64,000 nt of DNA from NCBI RefSeq assembly GCF_024753285.1, contig NZ_JANUGW010000001.1:372001-436000 (forward strand), written 5' to 3'. The position numbers and the translations under genes were made by a program. The notes under the pieces are model-generated. The model saw only the letters and a program-made list of their open reading frames with translations, was not told where the DNA came from and ran no database searches. Origin of the DNA: Massilia pinisoli. Its GTDB lineage: Bacteria > Pseudomonadota > Gammaproteobacteria > Burkholderiales > Burkholderiaceae_D. Below are positions 46,392 to 57,245 of the stretch, piece by piece (within the stretch, counting starts at the first letter, position 1; the number at the start of each line of letters is the position of its first letter).

Positions 46392-48800
46392 TTAGTGCTT
46401 GACGACTTCACTCTGGCTGTCGGCAGCCGTGGGGGTCACCGACGACGCCACGGCAGGCACGTCGACGATGGCTTGCGGCTGGCGTTCCAGCGCGACTTCC
46501 AGTACCTTCTCGATCCAGCGCACCGGCACGATCTCGAGCTTGTTCTTGACGTTGTCAGGAATGTCGGCGAGATCCTTCACGTTCTGCTCGGGGATCAGCA
46601 CGGTCTTGATGCCGCCGCGCTGCGCCGCCAGCAGTTTTTCCTTCAGGCCGCCGATCGGCAGGACTTCGCCACGCAACGTGATCTCGCCCGTCATTGCCAC
46701 GTCGGCGCGAACCGGGATACCGGTGAACACGGACACCAGCGCCGTCGTCAGGCCGATACCGGCGGACGGACCGTCCTTCGGCGTCGCGCCTTCCGGCAAG
46801 TGCACGTGGATGTCGGTCTTCTCGAACACCTCGTTCTTGATGCCCAGGCGCGCCGCACGGCTGCGCACGACGGTGCGCGCGGCTTCGATCGATTCCTTCA
46901 TCACGTCGCCCAGCGTACCGGTACGGATGACGGCACCCTTGCCCGGCACCTGCACGGCTTCGATGGTGAGCAGGTCGCCGCCGACTTCCGTCCACGCGAG
47001 GCCCGCCACCTGGCCGACCTGGTTTTCCTTCTCGGCCACGCCGAAGTCGTAGCGGCGGACACCCAGGAATTTATCCAGGTTCTTCGACGACACGATCACG
47101 CGCTTGTTGTCCTTCTTGAGCAGCAGCATCTTGACAACCTTGCGGCAGATCTTCGAGATTTCACGCTCCACCGAACGCACACCGGCTTCCCGGGTGTAGT
47201 AGCGGATGATGTCGCGGATCGCGGCTTCGTCGACCTTGATCTCGTCGTCCTTCAAGCCGTTCGCCTTGATCTGCTTCGGCAGCAGGTAGCGCTGCGCGAT
47301 GCTCGTCTTCTCGTCTTCCGTGTAGCCCGACAGGCGGATCACTTCCATCCGGTCCAGCAGCGCCGGCGGAATGTTGAAGGAGTTCGACGTCGCCACGAAC
47401 ATCACGTCCGACAGGTCGAAGTCCACTTCGACGTAGTGGTCCGAGAACGTGTGGTTCTGGGCCGGGTCGAGCACTTCGAGCAGCGCGGACGACGGGTCGC
47501 CGCGGAAGTCCGCACCCATCTTGTCGATCTCGTCCAGCAGGAACAGCGGGTTGCGCACGCCGACCTTCGCCAGCGATTGCAGCACCTTGCCCGGCATCGA
47601 ACCGATGTAGGTACGACGGTGACCGCGGATCTCGGCCTCGTCGCGCACACCGCCCAGCGCCATGCGGACGTACTTGCGGTTCGTCGCGCGCGCGATCGAC
47701 TCGCCCAGCGACGTCTTACCCACGCCCGGAGGACCGACGAAGCACAGGATCGGGGCCTTCAGCTTGTCGACGCGCTGTTGCACCGCGAGGTATTCGAGGA
47801 TGCGTTCCTTGATCTTGTCGAGGCCATAGTGGTCGGCTTCCAGCACTTCCTGGGCCTTTTCCAGGTCGATCGTGACCTTGGATTTCTTTTTCCACGGCAG
47901 CGACACCAAGGTGTCGATGTAGTTGCGCACGACGGTGGCTTCGGCCGACATCGGCGACATCAGCTTGAGCTTCTTGATCTCGGCCTGGGCCTTTTCCAGC
48001 GCTTCCTTCGGCATCTTGGCGGCGATGACCTTCTTCTCGAGTTCCTCGATGTCGGCGCCCTCTTCGCCTTCGCCCAATTCCTTCTGGATGGCCTTGACCT
48101 GTTCGTTCAGGTAGTACTCGCGCTGCGATTTCTCCATCTGGCGCTTGACGCGGCCGCGGATGCGCTTCTCGACCTGCAGGATGTCGAGCTCGCCTTCCAG
48201 CTGGCCGAGCAGGTGCTCGAGGCGCTTGGCGACGTTGAAGATTTCCAGGATGACCTGTTTCTGCTCGAGTTTCAGCGGCAGGTGGGCAGCGACGGTGTCG
48301 GCCAGGCGGCCGGCATCGTCGATACCGGCCAGCGATGCCAGGATCTCGGGCGGAATCTTCTTGTTCAGTTTGACGTACTGGTCGAACTGCTGGACGATCG
48401 CGCGGCGCATAGCCTCGACTTCGGAGTCGTCGCCGATTTCCGAATTGATCGGGGTCAGGTCGGCGATGAAATGGCTCGGTGCGTCGTTGATGTGATTGAT
48501 GCGTGCACGCTGCGCGCCTTCGACCAGCACCTTCACGGTACCGTCGGGCAGCTTCAGCATTTGCAGAATATTGGCCACGCAGCCGATCTCGTAGATGTCT
48601 GCGGCCGAAGGTTCGTCCTTGGCAGCGGCCTTTTGGGCTGCGAGCATGATGCTCTTACCCTGTTCCATGGCAGCCTCGAGCGCCTTGATGGATTTCGGGC
48701 GGCCGACGAACAGCGGTATCACCATATGCGGGAACACCACCACGTCGCGCAGGGGCAGCAGGGGCAGCGTCATTTGCTCGGTCAATTTGGAAGTTGTCAT
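46392..48800 (-). CDS. lon: ATP-dependent protease Lon
   Basis: Lon (802 aa) degrades damaged and regulatory proteins. Domains: N-terminal substrate-binding LON domain (about 10-205, [16 protein letters not shown]), AAA+ ATPase with Walker [15 protein letters not shown] and Walker [10 protein letters not shown], and the C-terminal protease domain with catalytic Ser in PKDGPSAGI and Lys in the segment beginning REEVLPIG-like [12 protein letters not shown]. The start chosen is 48800 (MTTSKLTEQ); the frame opens 14 codons earlier. A possible heat-shock promoter lies upstream. It follows clpX with its own terminator between. Confidence 0.97.
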   Translation of the reverse strand: MTTSKLTEQMTLPLLPLRDVVVFPHMVIPLFVGRPKSIKALEAAMEQGKSIMLAAQKAAAKDEPSAADIYEIGCVANILQMLKLPDGTVKVLVEGAQRARINHINDAPSHFIADLTPINSEIGDDSEVEAMRRAIVQQFDQYVKLNKKIPPEILASLAGIDDAGRLADTVAAHLPLKLEQKQVILEIFNVAKRLEHLLGQLEGELDILQVEKRIRGRVKRQMEKSQREYYLNEQVKAIQKELGEGEEGADIEELEKKVIAAKMPKEALEKAQAEIKKLKLMSPMSAEATVVRNYIDTLVSLPWKKKSKVTIDLEKAQEVLEADHYGLDKIKERILEYLAVQQRVDKLKAPILCFVGPPGVGKTSLGESIARATNRKYVRMALGGVRDEAEIRGHRRTYIGSMPGKVLQSLAKVGVRNPLFLLDEIDKMGADFRGDPSSALLEVLDPAQNHTFSDHYVEVDFDLSDVMFVATSNSFNIPPALLDRMEVIRLSGYTEDEKTSIAQRYLLPKQIKANGLKDDEIKVDEAAIRDIIRYYTREAGVRSVEREISKICRKVVKMLLLKKDNKRVIVSSKNLDKFLGVRRYDFGVAEKENQVGQVAGLAWTEVGGDLLTIEAVQVPGKGAVIRTGTLGDVMKESIEAARTVVRSRAARLGIKNEVFEKTDIHVHLPEGATPKDGPSAGIGLTTALVSVFTGIPVRADVAMTGEITLRGEVLPIGGLKEKLLAAQRGGIKTVLIPEQNVKDLADIPDNVKNKLEIVPVRWIEKVLEVALERQPQAIVDVPAVASSVTPTAADSQSEVVKH

Positions 48801-48854
48801 GGCATACCTTATAGAAAGCGTGTAGACGATGTGGGAGCACACTGTCGAAACACA

Positions 48855-48882
48855 ATACCGGCCCGGAAATATTTTCTACAAG
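48855..48882 (-). promoter_or_regulatory. Possible sigma-32 (heat-shock) promoter of lon
   Basis: On the minus strand CTTGTAG (48876-48882), a 14-base spacer and CCGGTAT (48855-48861) resemble the sigma-32 pattern CTTGAAA-N14-CCCCAT. It sits 55-82 bases upstream of the lon ATG. The -10 match is only partial. Confidence 0.35.
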
Positions 48883-48942
48883 TAAAAAATCTTTAACTTG
48901 ATACGAATACTAGCCGTTTCTACAAAAGCCGAATATTCAAAT

Positions 48943-48981
48943 AAAAAAGCCACTACACAGCATCGGCCGCGAGTGGCTTTT
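48943..48981 (-). terminator. Terminator of clpX
   Basis: On the minus strand AAAAGCCACT pairs with AGTGGCTTTT around a 17-base loop and is followed by a T run. It lies about 88 bases after the clpX stop. The lon-clpX gap (48801-49068) holds this, the candidate lon promoter and otherwise AT-rich sequence. Confidence 0.8.
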
Positions 48982-49068
48982 CGATTGAAGCCGTCTTTTG
49001 TTGAGATTTATTGTACCGCCTCAACTCAGCGATTCAATACCTTTGTTGTGTTTGCGCCCGGAAATTTT

Positions 49069-50337
49069 TCAGTTTTCGCCTGCGGCCTTCGGCGATTCGC
49101 TGTAAATCAGTAAAGGTTTCGCGCCATTCGTGATCGTATTTTCATCGATCACGACTTTCACGACGTTTTGCTGGCTCGGCAATTCATACATTACGTCGAG
49201 CAGCGCATGCTCCAGGATGGAACGCAGGCCGCGCGCACCCGTCTTGCGCGCCAATGCCTTCTTGGCAATCGCGTGCAAAGCCGCCGGGCGGATTTCCAAT
49301 TCGGCGCCTTCCATTTCCAGCAGTTTCGAATACTGCTTGATCAGCGCGTTTTTCGGCTCGACGAGGATCTGGATCAGCGCATCTTCCGTGAGCTCGGACA
49401 AGGTCGCCACGACGGGCAGACGGCCGACGAGTTCCGGAATCAGGCCGAACTTGATCAGGTCTTCCGGTTCCGCTTCCATCAGGATATCGCTGACGGAACG
49501 CTGGGACTGGCTCTTGACGCTTGCGGCGAAGCCGATGCCGCTCTTTTCGGAACGGTTCTGGATGATCTTGTCCAGGCCGTCGAATGCGCCGCCGCAAATG
49601 AACATGATGTTCGTCGTGTCGATCTGCACGAAGTCCTGGTTCGGATGCTTGCGGCCGCCCTGCGGGGGCACGGACGCCATCGTACCTTCGATCAGCTTCA
49701 GCAGCGCCTGCTGCACGCCCTCGCCCGACACGTCGCGGGTGATGGACGGGTTGTCGGACTTGCGCGAGATCTTGTCGATTTCGTCGATATAGACGATGCC
49801 GCGCTGGGCTTTTTCGACTTCGTAATTGCAGCTCTGCAGCAGTTTCTGGATGATGTTCTCGACGTCCTCGCCGACATAGCCGGCTTCCGTCAGCGTGGTC
49901 GCGTCGGCGATCACGAACGGGACGTTCAGCATGCGCGCGAGCGTCTGTGCGAGCAGGGTTTTGCCGGAACCGGTGGGACCCACGAGCAGGATATTGCTCT
50001 TGGCCAGTTCGACGTCGTCCTTCTTGCCCAGGTGCTTCAGGCGCTTGTAATGGTTGTAGACCGCCACCGACAGGATGCGTTTCGCCGTCAGCTGGCCGAT
50101 GACATATTGATCGAGCAGTTCGGCGATCTCGTGCGGCGTCGGCAGGTCGGACTTGGCGCCCGCCACCGATTCGACGTTCGAAGTCTCGTCGCGGATGATG
50201 TCATTGCACAGGTCGATGCACTCGTCGCAGATGAAGACCGAAGGTCCAGCGATGAGCTTCTTCACCTCGTGCTGGCTCTTGCCGCAGAACGAGCAGTACA
50301 GGAGTTTTTCGCCGCTAGAGGATTTTTTGTCTGACAT
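49069..50337 (-). CDS. clpX: ATP-dependent Clp protease ATP-binding subunit ClpX
   Basis: ClpX (422 aa) unfolds tagged substrates and feeds them into ClpP. Seen: the N-terminal zinc finger CSFCGKSQ ... CDEC, Walker [19 protein letters not shown], Walker [11 protein letters not shown], sensor region [14 protein letters not shown], and the ClpP-binding loop IGF (in SGIGFAA). Length is typical. It follows clpP on the same strand with a hairpin between them. Confidence 0.98.
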   Translation of the reverse strand: MSDKKSSSGEKLLYCSFCGKSQHEVKKLIAGPSVFICDECIDLCNDIIRDETSNVESVAGAKSDLPTPHEIAELLDQYVIGQLTAKRILSVAVYNHYKRLKHLGKKDDVELAKSNILLVGPTGSGKTLLAQTLARMLNVPFVIADATTLTEAGYVGEDVENIIQKLLQSCNYEVEKAQRGIVYIDEIDKISRKSDNPSITRDVSGEGVQQALLKLIEGTMASVPPQGGRKHPNQDFVQIDTTNIMFICGGAFDGLDKIIQNRSEKSGIGFAASVKSQSQRSVSDILMEAEPEDLIKFGLIPELVGRLPVVATLSELTEDALIQILVEPKNALIKQYSKLLEMEGAELEIRPAALHAIAKKALARKTGARGLRSILEHALLDVMYELPSQQNVVKVVIDENTITNGAKPLLIYSESPKAAGEN

Positions 50338-50422
50338 GGGGCAGGTTTCAGTTGAATTGCTATGAATATAACGCTAATACGAGTACGCAACAAGGGCGTA
50401 CATCGCCATGCTACCCGATTTG

Positions 50423-50460
50423 AAAACAAAACGCCCGAAGCGCTGTCGCGTCCGGGCGTA
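50423..50460 (-). terminator. Hairpin between clpP and clpX
   Basis: On the minus strand ACGCCCG and CGGGCGT pair around a 15-base loop, followed by TTTGTTTTC. It begins 56 bases after the clpP stop. It may attenuate rather than fully stop read-through into clpX. Confidence 0.6.
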
Positions 50461-50515
50461 TTTGAGCAACAGTTGTCCACGGGCCCACGCGATGCCGAAG
50501 ACCGCGTGGAAAACC

Positions 50516-51133
50516 TCAGCCGCGGTTCGTGAGAACCTTGTCGATGAGACCATATTCCATGGCCTCTTCGCTGGACATGAAACGGTCGCGATCGGTATCC
50601 TTGTGGATCTGTTCGATCGTCTGGCCGGTGTTGTCCGCCATGATGCGCGCAAGACGCTCGCGCAGGTACAGGATTTCCTTGGCCTGGATCTCGATGTCCG
50701 ACGCCATACCCTGCGAACCGCCGGACGGCTGGTGGATCATCACGCGCGAGTTCGGCAGCGAGAAACGCTTGCCCTTCGCGCCTGCCGCCAGCAGGAAGGC
50801 GCCCATCGACGCGGCCAGACCCGTGCACAGCGTGGACACGTCGGGCTTGATGAAGTTCATCGTGTCGAAGATCGCGAGACCCGCCGACACGGAACCGCCC
50901 GGCGAGTTGATGTACAGCGAGATGTCCTTGTCCGGATTCTCGCTTTCCAGGAACAGCAGCTGGGCCACGATGAGGTTGGCCATCTGGTCGTTGACAGGAC
51001 CGACCAGGAAAATCACGCGCTCCTTCAGCAGGCGCGAGTAGATGTCGTAGGCGCGCTCGCCGCGGCCGCTCTGCTCGATCACCATCGGCACGAGGCCGAG
51101 GGCTTGGGTATCCAATGCCGGATTACGATTCAT
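50516..51133 (-). CDS. clpP: ATP-dependent Clp protease proteolytic subunit ClpP
   Basis: ClpP (205 aa) is the barrel-shaped serine protease of ClpXP/ClpAP. Catalytic triad residues: Ser109 in [11 protein letters not shown], His134 in RVMIHQP and Asp183 in the DTDRDRF segment. IYINSPGG-type [13 protein letters not shown] is also present. Start ATG 51133 is preferred over a TTG three codons earlier (51142). It follows trigger factor by 83 bases, the standard tig-clpP-clpX order, so ribosome-associated folding and degradation genes are linked. Confidence 0.98.
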   Translation of the reverse strand: MNRNPALDTQALGLVPMVIEQSGRGERAYDIYSRLLKERVIFLVGPVNDQMANLIVAQLLFLESENPDKDISLYINSPGGSVSAGLAIFDTMNFIKPDVSTLCTGLAASMGAFLLAAGAKGKRFSLPNSRVMIHQPSGGSQGMASDIEIQAKEILYLRERLARIMADNTGQTIEQIHKDTDRDRFMSSEEAMEYGLIDKVLTNRG

Positions 51134-51216
51134 ACCTGTCAATTCCTTTGTAAAAGTTACGAAGCCGCACTATCTCAGACTTCTTTCGAGAATGTCGTAC
51201 GGCTTCATCAAGGAAG

Positions 51217-52557
51217 TCATGCCTGAGCGACGCTTCCCATCAGTTCGTCAAAGGCGATGTCCTTGGTCGTCACCTTTGCCTTGCCGAGCACATAGTTAAC
51301 GACGTTTTCTTCCAATACAAGAGCTTCCACTTCGCCCAGGCGGCGACGGTCGCTGTAGTAGTACTTCAGGACTTCCTTCGGATCTTCGTAGCTCTGCGAG
51401 AAGTCTTCGATCTGGGCCTTCACCTGCTCTTGCGTGGCTTGCAGGTTGTTGTCCTGGACGAGTTGCGACAGGATCAGGCCCAGGCGCACGCGGCGCTCGG
51501 CCTTCGTGGCGAACAGGTCGGCCGGGAACGGCAGGCTCTTGACGTCCATGCCGCGCTGGGCCATGTCCTGGCGGGTCTGCTCGGCCAGGCGCTCGGAATC
51601 CTGCTCGATCATCACCTTCGGCACGTCCATCTCGGTGTGCTTGACGAGGGCGTCCATCACGGCTTCCTTGTTGCGGGCCTTGATGCGGGCGTTGACTTCA
51701 CGCTCCAGGTTGACCTTGATGTCTTCGCGCATCTTCTCGATGCTGCCGTCTTCGATGCCCAGCGACTTGGCGAACTCCGCGTCGACTTCCGGCAGGTGCG
51801 CCCATTCCAGCTTCTTCAGGGTGATGGTGAACTCGGCGGTTTTACCGGCCACGTCCTTGCCATGGTAGTCTTCCGGGAATGCCAGCGGGAAGGTTTTGCT
51901 CTCGCCCACTTTCAGGCCGACGGTTGCCGCTTCGAATTCCGGCAGCATGCGGCCTTCGCCCAGCACGAATGCGTAGTCTTCAGCCTTACCGCCCGGGAAC
52001 TCGACGCCGTCGATGACGCCGACGAAGTCGACCGTCACGCGGTCGCCGTTCGCCGCGACCGGCGCGCCGCCGTCGCCGTGTTCACCGGCTTCGCCCTTGG
52101 TGTGGTAGTGGACGCGCTGCTTGCGCAGGATGTCGATGGTCTTGTCGATTTCAGCATCGGTGACTTCGGTCTTGACCGTTTCGATCTCGACGTTGGCCAG
52201 TTCCGGCAGCGCCACTTCCGGATAGACTTCGAAGGTCGCGTCGAAGGCGAGCATGCCTTCCGGTGCGTCCTGCTTCGGTTCGATTTTCGGCATGCCGGCA
52301 ACGCGCAGCTGGGCTTCGGTGGCGGCAACGTTGAACGCCTGGCCAACCTTGTCGTTCAGCACGTCGGACTCGATCTGGTAGCCGTACTGGGCCGCCACCA
52401 TCTTCATCGGCACTTTACCCGGACGGAAGCCCGGCGCACGTGCGGTCTTGGCCTGCCTCTTGAGGCGCTTTTCAACTTCCGTACGTACGTCGCTCAGCGG
52501 AAAAGAGAGAGTCAAGCGACGCTCGAGTTTACCCAGGTTTTCGACTGCAGTTGCCAT
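51217..52557 (-). CDS. tig: Trigger factor
   Basis: The ribosome-bound chaperone (446 aa). Domains: N-terminal ribosome-binding domain with the signature GFRPGKVP (near residue 43), an FKBP-type prolyl isomerase domain (about 160-250, [30 protein letters not shown]), and a C-terminal substrate-cradle domain. Length is typical. The ribosome-binding site is weak (GGAC 10-13 bases upstream). A tRNA-Leu gene ends 31 bases upstream on the same strand, so tig may share its transcript. Confidence 0.97.
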   Translation of the reverse strand: MATAVENLGKLERRLTLSFPLSDVRTEVEKRLKRQAKTARAPGFRPGKVPMKMVAAQYGYQIESDVLNDKVGQAFNVAATEAQLRVAGMPKIEPKQDAPEGMLAFDATFEVYPEVALPELANVEIETVKTEVTDAEIDKTIDILRKQRVHYHTKGEAGEHGDGGAPVAANGDRVTVDFVGVIDGVEFPGGKAEDYAFVLGEGRMLPEFEAATVGLKVGESKTFPLAFPEDYHGKDVAGKTAEFTITLKKLEWAHLPEVDAEFAKSLGIEDGSIEKMREDIKVNLEREVNARIKARNKEAVMDALVKHTEMDVPKVMIEQDSERLAEQTRQDMAQRGMDVKSLPFPADLFATKAERRVRLGLILSQLVQDNNLQATQEQVKAQIEDFSQSYEDPKEVLKYYYSDRRRLGEVEALVLEENVVNYVLGKAKVTTKDIAFDELMGSVAQA

Positions 52558-52588
52558 TGTAAAAATCGTCCAAAAAAATAATTGTTCG

Positions 52589-52675
52589 TGGTGCGAGGAA
52601 GGGGACTCGAACCCCTACACCATTGCTGGCGTCAGGACCTAAACCTGGTGCGTCTACCAATTTCGCCATCCTCGC
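52589..52675 (-). tRNA. tRNA-Leu (TAG)
   Basis: An 87-base class II tRNA on the minus strand with CCA encoded. Acceptor GCGAGGA pairs with TCCTCGC, the anticodon loop TTTAGGT contains TAG, and there is a long variable arm (ACGCCAGCAATGGTGT region). It is 31 bases upstream of tig with no separate terminator seen. The adjoining gap 52676-52852 shows no gene. Confidence 0.95.
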
Positions 52676-52852
52676 GCAGGATTGCTGATCTTGCCACAAA
52701 AACAAAGGGCGCCCGACAACGAAACCGGCCGCCCTGAATCCAATGTCTAGGGGCTACAACTTCAACCCGATATTTTACTGGATTTTCTGACACCATTGGG
52801 CACATTTTAATTCACGTGTGCCCTCCGGGAATTCATCAACTATTTCAAGCAT

Positions 52853-55800
52853 TTACGCCTGCGGCGATACCGCCGTTTTGGTACGCACGGGCCGTTTCAC
52901 CCTGAACCACGCCGCATACAGCGCCGGCAAAAACAGCAAGGTGAGCGCCGTCGCCACGACGAGGCCGCCCATGATCGCGACGGCCATCGGGCCCCAGAAC
53001 ACGGAGCGCGACAGCGGGATCATCGCCAGCGCCGCCGCGGCCGCCGTCAGCAGGATCGGCCGGCAGCGCCGCACGGCGCTCTCGACGATCGCCTCCCACG
53101 CCGGATGTCCGGCCGCGATGTCCTTCTCGATCTGGTCGACGAGGATCACGGAATTGCGCACCACCATGCCGAACAGCGCGATGACGCCGAGGTTCGCCAC
53201 GAACCCGAACGGCTCGTGCGACACGAGCAGCGCCATCGCCGCGCCCGCGATGCCCAGCGGGCCCGTGAGGAAGACCATCACGGAACGCGAGAAGCTGTGC
53301 AGCTGCAGCATCAGCAACGTGAAGACGATGAACAGCACGAGCGGCACGTTGGCGGAAATCGACTCTTCCGCCGTCGAACTGTTCGCCGCCGCGCCCTCGA
53401 GCTTGATGCGGTAGCCGGCCGGCAGCTTCGCCCGCACCGCTTCCAGCTTCGCATTGACCTGGTCGGACACGGTCGGTCCTTGCACGCCTTCCACCACGTC
53501 GGACTGCACCATGATGGCCCACTCGCGCCCGTAGCGCTGCACGACGCCGGGTTCCCACACGAACTCGATGCGCGCCAGCTGCGACAGCGGCACGGCCTTG
53601 CCGGACGGCGTGGCCACGTTCGTGTTCGCGAGCACGGACATGCTCGAGCGCTCGTCGAGCGGCTGGCGCACGGCGATGTCGATCAGCCGGTTACTTTCGC
53701 GGAACTGTCCCACCGTCGTCCCGGACAGCACGGTGGCGACCGTGCGGCGCACGGCCTGCGACGTGACGCCCAGCGCGCGCAGCTTGTCCTGGTCGAGGTC
53801 GAGGCGCAATACCTTCACCGACTCGTTCCAGTTGTCGTTCACGCCCACCGTGTTCGGGTTCGCGATCATGATCTCCTTCACCTGGTCGGCGAACTTGCGC
53901 ACGACGCCGATGTCAGGCCCCATCACCTGGAATTGCACGGGATACGGCACCGGTGGCCCGTTCGGCAGCAGTTTCACGCGACCACGCACCTCCGGAAAAT
54001 CATTCTTGAACAGGGTCTCGATCTTGCGCTTCAGCGCGTCGCGCTGATGCACGTTCTTCGGCAGCACGACGAATTGCGACACGTTCGAGGCGGGGAAGAT
54101 CTGGTCCAGCGGCAGGTAGAAGCGAGGGCTGCCGGTGCCGATGTACGACGTCACGCTGTCCGTCTCCGGCTGCGCGCGCGCGAACGCCTCGAACTTCTTC
54201 GCCAGCGCCTCGTTGACGGCGAAGCTCGTGCCTTCCGGCGTCCACATCTCGACCATCAGCTCGGGGCGGCTGGAGTCCGGGAAGAACTGCTTCTCGATGA
54301 ACTTGAAGCCGAACACGCCGAGGAAGAACACGGCCAGCGACAGCGCGATCGTCGTCTTGCGCCATTCCACGCAGCGGTCGACGAGGCGGCGGAAGCGCTG
54401 GTACATCGGCGTATCGAACACGTCGTGGTGCCCGCTGCCGTGCGGCTGCACGCGCAGCAGGATGAACCCGATATACGGTGTGAACGTGACGGCGACGACC
54501 CACGACACGATCAAAGCGATCGCGTTCACGGAAAACATCGCGAACGTGTATTCGCCGGCCGCCGATTTCGCGAGGCCGATCGGCAGGAAGCCGGCCGCCG
54601 TGATCAGGGTCCCCGTCAACATGGGGAACGCGGTCGACGTGTACGCGAACGTGGCCGCATCCAGGCGCGACATGCCCTCCTCCATCTTCCGCACCATCAT
54701 CTCGACGGCGATGATGGCGTCGTCGACGAGGAGACCCAGCGCGATGATCAGCGCACCGAGCGAGATCTTGTGCAGCGAGATGTCGAAAATGCGCATGAAG
54801 AGGAACGTGATCGCCAGCACGAGGGGAATCGTCAGCGCGACGACGAGGCCAGGGCGCACGTCGAGCCGCAGCTTCGGCTTGCTGTGCAGTCCGAGCGCGA
54901 CGAACGACACGCCCAGCACGATGACGATCGCCTCGATCAGGCTGTGCATGAACTCACCGACGGACGCCGTCACGGCCGCGGGCTGGTTCGACACGCGCTG
55001 CAGTTCGATGCCGACGGGGAGCTGGCTCCGGATGCGGTCGACCGTCTTTTCCAGGCCCTTGCCCAGCTCGATGATATTGCCGCCCTTTTCCATCGACACG
55101 CCGAGGCCGATGACGTCCTTGCCGTTGAAGCGCATCTTGTCGTGCGGCGGATCCTCGTACGCGCGCTGGACGGTGGCGAAGTCGCCGAGGCGGAACGTCG
55201 TGTTCCCCGCGCGCAGGCTCAGGTCTTCCAGCTGCTTGATCGACTTCAGGCCGCCCGTCACGCGCACCTGCAGGTTTTCCAGCGGCGTGACGAGCACGCC
55301 CGCCGATTCGATGCCGTTCTGCGTGGCGATCTGGTTCACGATCTGCTCGAACGGCACGCCCAGCTGGGCGAACTTCTGCTGCGAGAACAGGATGTTGATC
55401 TTTTCCTGCTGCACGCCGAACTGCTCGACCTTGGACACGAGCGGCACCGCGAGCAGCTGCTGGCGCACGAAGTCGGCGTAGTCGCGCATCTCGGCATAAG
55501 TAAAACCGTCGCCGGACAGCGCGAAGATGGAGCCGTACGTGTCGCCGAATTCGTCGTTGAAGAACGGCCCGATCACGCCCGGCGGCAGCGTCCCCGCGAT
55601 GTCGCCGACCTTCTTGCGCACCTGGTACCAGACACCCGGCACGTCCTTCGGCGGCGCCGATTCGCGCAGCTCGAGGATGAACGTGGTCTCGCCCGGCTTG
55701 GAAAAGCTGCGCAGCTTGTCGACGTACGGTGTCTCCTGCAGCTTCTGCTCGAGCTTGTCGGCGACCTGCTGCGCCATCTGCACGGCGGTCGCGCCGGGCC

Positions 55801-55960
55801 AGTACGCGGTGATGACCATCGCGCGGAAGGTGAACGGCGGGTCCTCGTCCTGGCCGAGTTTGCCGTAGCTGACGATGCCGCCGATGAGCAGCGCGGCGAT
55901 CAGGTAGCGGGTCAGCGGGATGTGTTCCAGCGCCCAGCGCGACAGGTTGAAGCCCTTCAT
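52853..55960 (-). CDS. RND efflux permease (HAE1/AcrB-like family)
   Basis: A 1035-residue inner-membrane RND pump with the two-fold repeat of one helix, a large periplasmic domain and five helices. Seen: helix 4 segment LGLLVDDAIIAVEMMVRK with the proton-relay Asp pair, and the repeat IRFNSV-type VRNSVILVDQIEKDI near the C-terminus. The periplasmic porter motifs include YWPGATAVQMAQQVADKLE. Early residues (GKLGQDEDPPFTFRAMVI) suggest the solute/efflux subgroup rather than metal CzcA pumps. Substrate unknown. The start overlaps the adaptor stop (ATGA). No outer-membrane channel gene is adjacent. Confidence 0.93.
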   Translation of the reverse strand: MKGFNLSRWALEHIPLTRYLIAALLIGGIVSYGKLGQDEDPPFTFRAMVITAYWPGATAVQMAQQVADKLEQKLQETPYVDKLRSFSKPGETTFILELRESAPPKDVPGVWYQVRKKVGDIAGTLPPGVIGPFFNDEFGDTYGSIFALSGDGFTYAEMRDYADFVRQQLLAVPLVSKVEQFGVQQEKINILFSQQKFAQLGVPFEQIVNQIATQNGIESAGVLVTPLENLQVRVTGGLKSIKQLEDLSLRAGNTTFRLGDFATVQRAYEDPPHDKMRFNGKDVIGLGVSMEKGGNIIELGKGLEKTVDRIRSQLPVGIELQRVSNQPAAVTASVGEFMHSLIEAIVIVLGVSFVALGLHSKPKLRLDVRPGLVVALTIPLVLAITFLFMRIFDISLHKISLGALIIALGLLVDDAIIAVEMMVRKMEEGMSRLDAATFAYTSTAFPMLTGTLITAAGFLPIGLAKSAAGEYTFAMFSVNAIALIVSWVVAVTFTPYIGFILLRVQPHGSGHHDVFDTPMYQRFRRLVDRCVEWRKTTIALSLAVFFLGVFGFKFIEKQFFPDSSRPELMVEMWTPEGTSFAVNEALAKKFEAFARAQPETDSVTSYIGTGSPRFYLPLDQIFPASNVSQFVVLPKNVHQRDALKRKIETLFKNDFPEVRGRVKLLPNGPPVPYPVQFQVMGPDIGVVRKFADQVKEIMIANPNTVGVNDNWNESVKVLRLDLDQDKLRALGVTSQAVRRTVATVLSGTTVGQFRESNRLIDIAVRQPLDERSSMSVLANTNVATPSGKAVPLSQLARIEFVWEPGVVQRYGREWAIMVQSDVVEGVQGPTVSDQVNAKLEAVRAKLPAGYRIKLEGAAANSSTAEESISANVPLVLFIVFTLLMLQLHSFSRSVMVFLTGPLGIAGAAMALLVSHEPFGFVANLGVIALFGMVVRNSVILVDQIEKDIAAGHPAWEAIVESAVRRCRPILLTAAAAALAMIPLSRSVFWGPMAVAIMGGLVVATALTLLFLPALYAAWFRVKRPVRTKTAVSPQA

Positions 55961-57126
55961 TTGGCCGCCCCGCCGGCCGGCGCCGTTTTACCACTCGCCT
56001 CGGCTTCCGCGTCGCCCCGGCGCGCCACGTCGGCCGCGAGGATCTTCACTTTCTGTCCGGGCTTGAGCAGGTTCACGCCGGCCGTGACGATCGTCTGGCC
56101 CGGCTTCACGCCGCCGGCCAGCAGCACGTCGTTGCCGGCCACGCCACCCACTTGCACGGGCACGAGCCGCACGGCCCCGTTCTCGATCACCCAGACGGAC
56201 GTGGCGCCCTTGTTCTGGTACAGCGCCGACAGCGGCACCTTGATCCCGGCCGCGCCGGCGGCGTGCGCCAGCTGGACGACGGCCGTCATGCCGAGGCGGA
56301 CGTCGTCCTGCGCGGGAATCGACACCTTCACCGTGTACGTACGCGTGGCCGGGTCGGCGACGGGCGAGACCTCGCGGATCTTGCCCGCGATGCTGCGGTT
56401 CGGATCGGCCCACAGCCTGACCTTCACGTCGCTCACGTTGCGCAGCTGGTCGACCTGGTCTTCCGGCACGCCGATCACGACCTCTTTCTCGTCCGTCCGC
56501 GCCACGCGCACGACGGGCGTGCCCGCTTGCACGACCTGCCCGACCTCGGCATCGATGCCGGTGACGACGCCGTCCGTGTCCGATTCGAGGCTCGCATAGC
56601 CCGTCTGGTTCGATTGCTCGCGCGCGGCGGCGCGCGCCGCCTCCATGCTGGCCTGCGCCGAGTGCGCGGCGGCCACTTTCTGGTCGAGCACCGCCTGGCT
56701 GACGAAATTCTGGCTGCGCAGATCCTGGTAACGCTTCATGTCCGCCCGTGCCAGCTCGTAATTCGTCTGCGCCGCGCGCAAATTCGCCTGGGCCTGGGCC
56801 TGGCCGAGGCGCAGGTCCTGCGGGTCCAGTTGCATCAGCACCTGGCCGCGCTTGACGACCGTACCCACGTCGACCTTGCGCGCGCTGATCTTGCCGCCGA
56901 CACGAAAGCCCAGCCGCGATTCGTAGCGAGGCCGGACGTCGCCGGAGAATTCCGTGATCGACCCGACCGCGCCCGTCGCCAGGGTCAACGCCCGCACGGG
57001 GCGGACGTCCTCGGGCGGCGCCTCGTTACGCGAGCAGCCGGCCAACAGCGCGGCGGCGAGGGCCAGGGAGAACACGAACGGGGCGGCGCCGCGCGGGCGC
57101 AGGGACATCGAGAGAAAAGCAGGCAT
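55957..57126 (-). CDS. RND efflux periplasmic adaptor lipoprotein
   Basis: A 389-residue membrane-fusion protein that links the permease to an outer-membrane channel. Seen: a lipoprotein signal (LALAAALLAGCSRN, lipobox LLAGC), barrel/lipoyl halves GFRVGGKISARKVDVGTVV and GVVTGIDAEVGQVVQAGTPVV, a coiled-coil hairpin (about 90-160, alanine/glutamine-rich) and beta-barrel VSPVADPATRTYTVKV. Start 57126 has GAGGAAACC upstream; the frame also has ATGs at 57138 and 57165. It is the first gene of the two-gene efflux operon. Confidence 0.92.
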   Translation of the reverse strand: MPAFLSMSLRPRGAAPFVFSLALAAALLAGCSRNEAPPEDVRPVRALTLATGAVGSITEFSGDVRPRYESRLGFRVGGKISARKVDVGTVVKRGQVLMQLDPQDLRLGQAQAQANLRAAQTNYELARADMKRYQDLRSQNFVSQAVLDQKVAAAHSAQASMEAARAAAREQSNQTGYASLESDTDGVVTGIDAEVGQVVQAGTPVVRVARTDEKEVVIGVPEDQVDQLRNVSDVKVRLWADPNRSIAGKIREVSPVADPATRTYTVKVSIPAQDDVRLGMTAVVQLAHAAGAAGIKVPLSALYQNKGATSVWVIENGAVRLVPVQVGGVAGNDVLLAGGVKPGQTIVTAGVNLLKPGQKVKILAADVARRGDAEAEASGKTAPAGGAAK

Positions 57127-57186
57127 TGGTTTCCTCATGCTGGCCGGGCCGGGATGGCGCGGCACTGTCGTGGATTTAACCTACCA

Positions 57187-57215
57187 ATTATAATCATGCA
57201 ATTATCGCCAGTAAA
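57187..57215 (-). promoter_or_regulatory. Candidate sigma-70 promoter of the RND operon
   Basis: On the minus strand TTTACT (57210-57215), a 17-base spacer and TATAAT (57187-57192) precede the adaptor ATG by about 60 bases. The -10 is perfect and the -35 matches 4 of 6. The AT-rich surroundings, with a palindromic ATTATAAT, could also hold an operator or the divergent hpnC promoter. Confidence 0.45.
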
Positions 57216-57245
57216 TGACTTTAGAGTCAGCAATCTATCGATCGC

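Noticed and set aside
46314..48896. Plus-strand open frame of 860 codons
   Set aside because: Antisense to lon; composition explains the lack of stops.
49009..49068. Possible small ORF after clpX
   Set aside because: No ribosome-binding site or conserved residues, and it overlaps clpX leader/trailer sequence.
53105..56599. Plus-strand open frame of 1164 codons
   Set aside because: Antisense to the RND permease and adaptor, both of which have strong family motifs.
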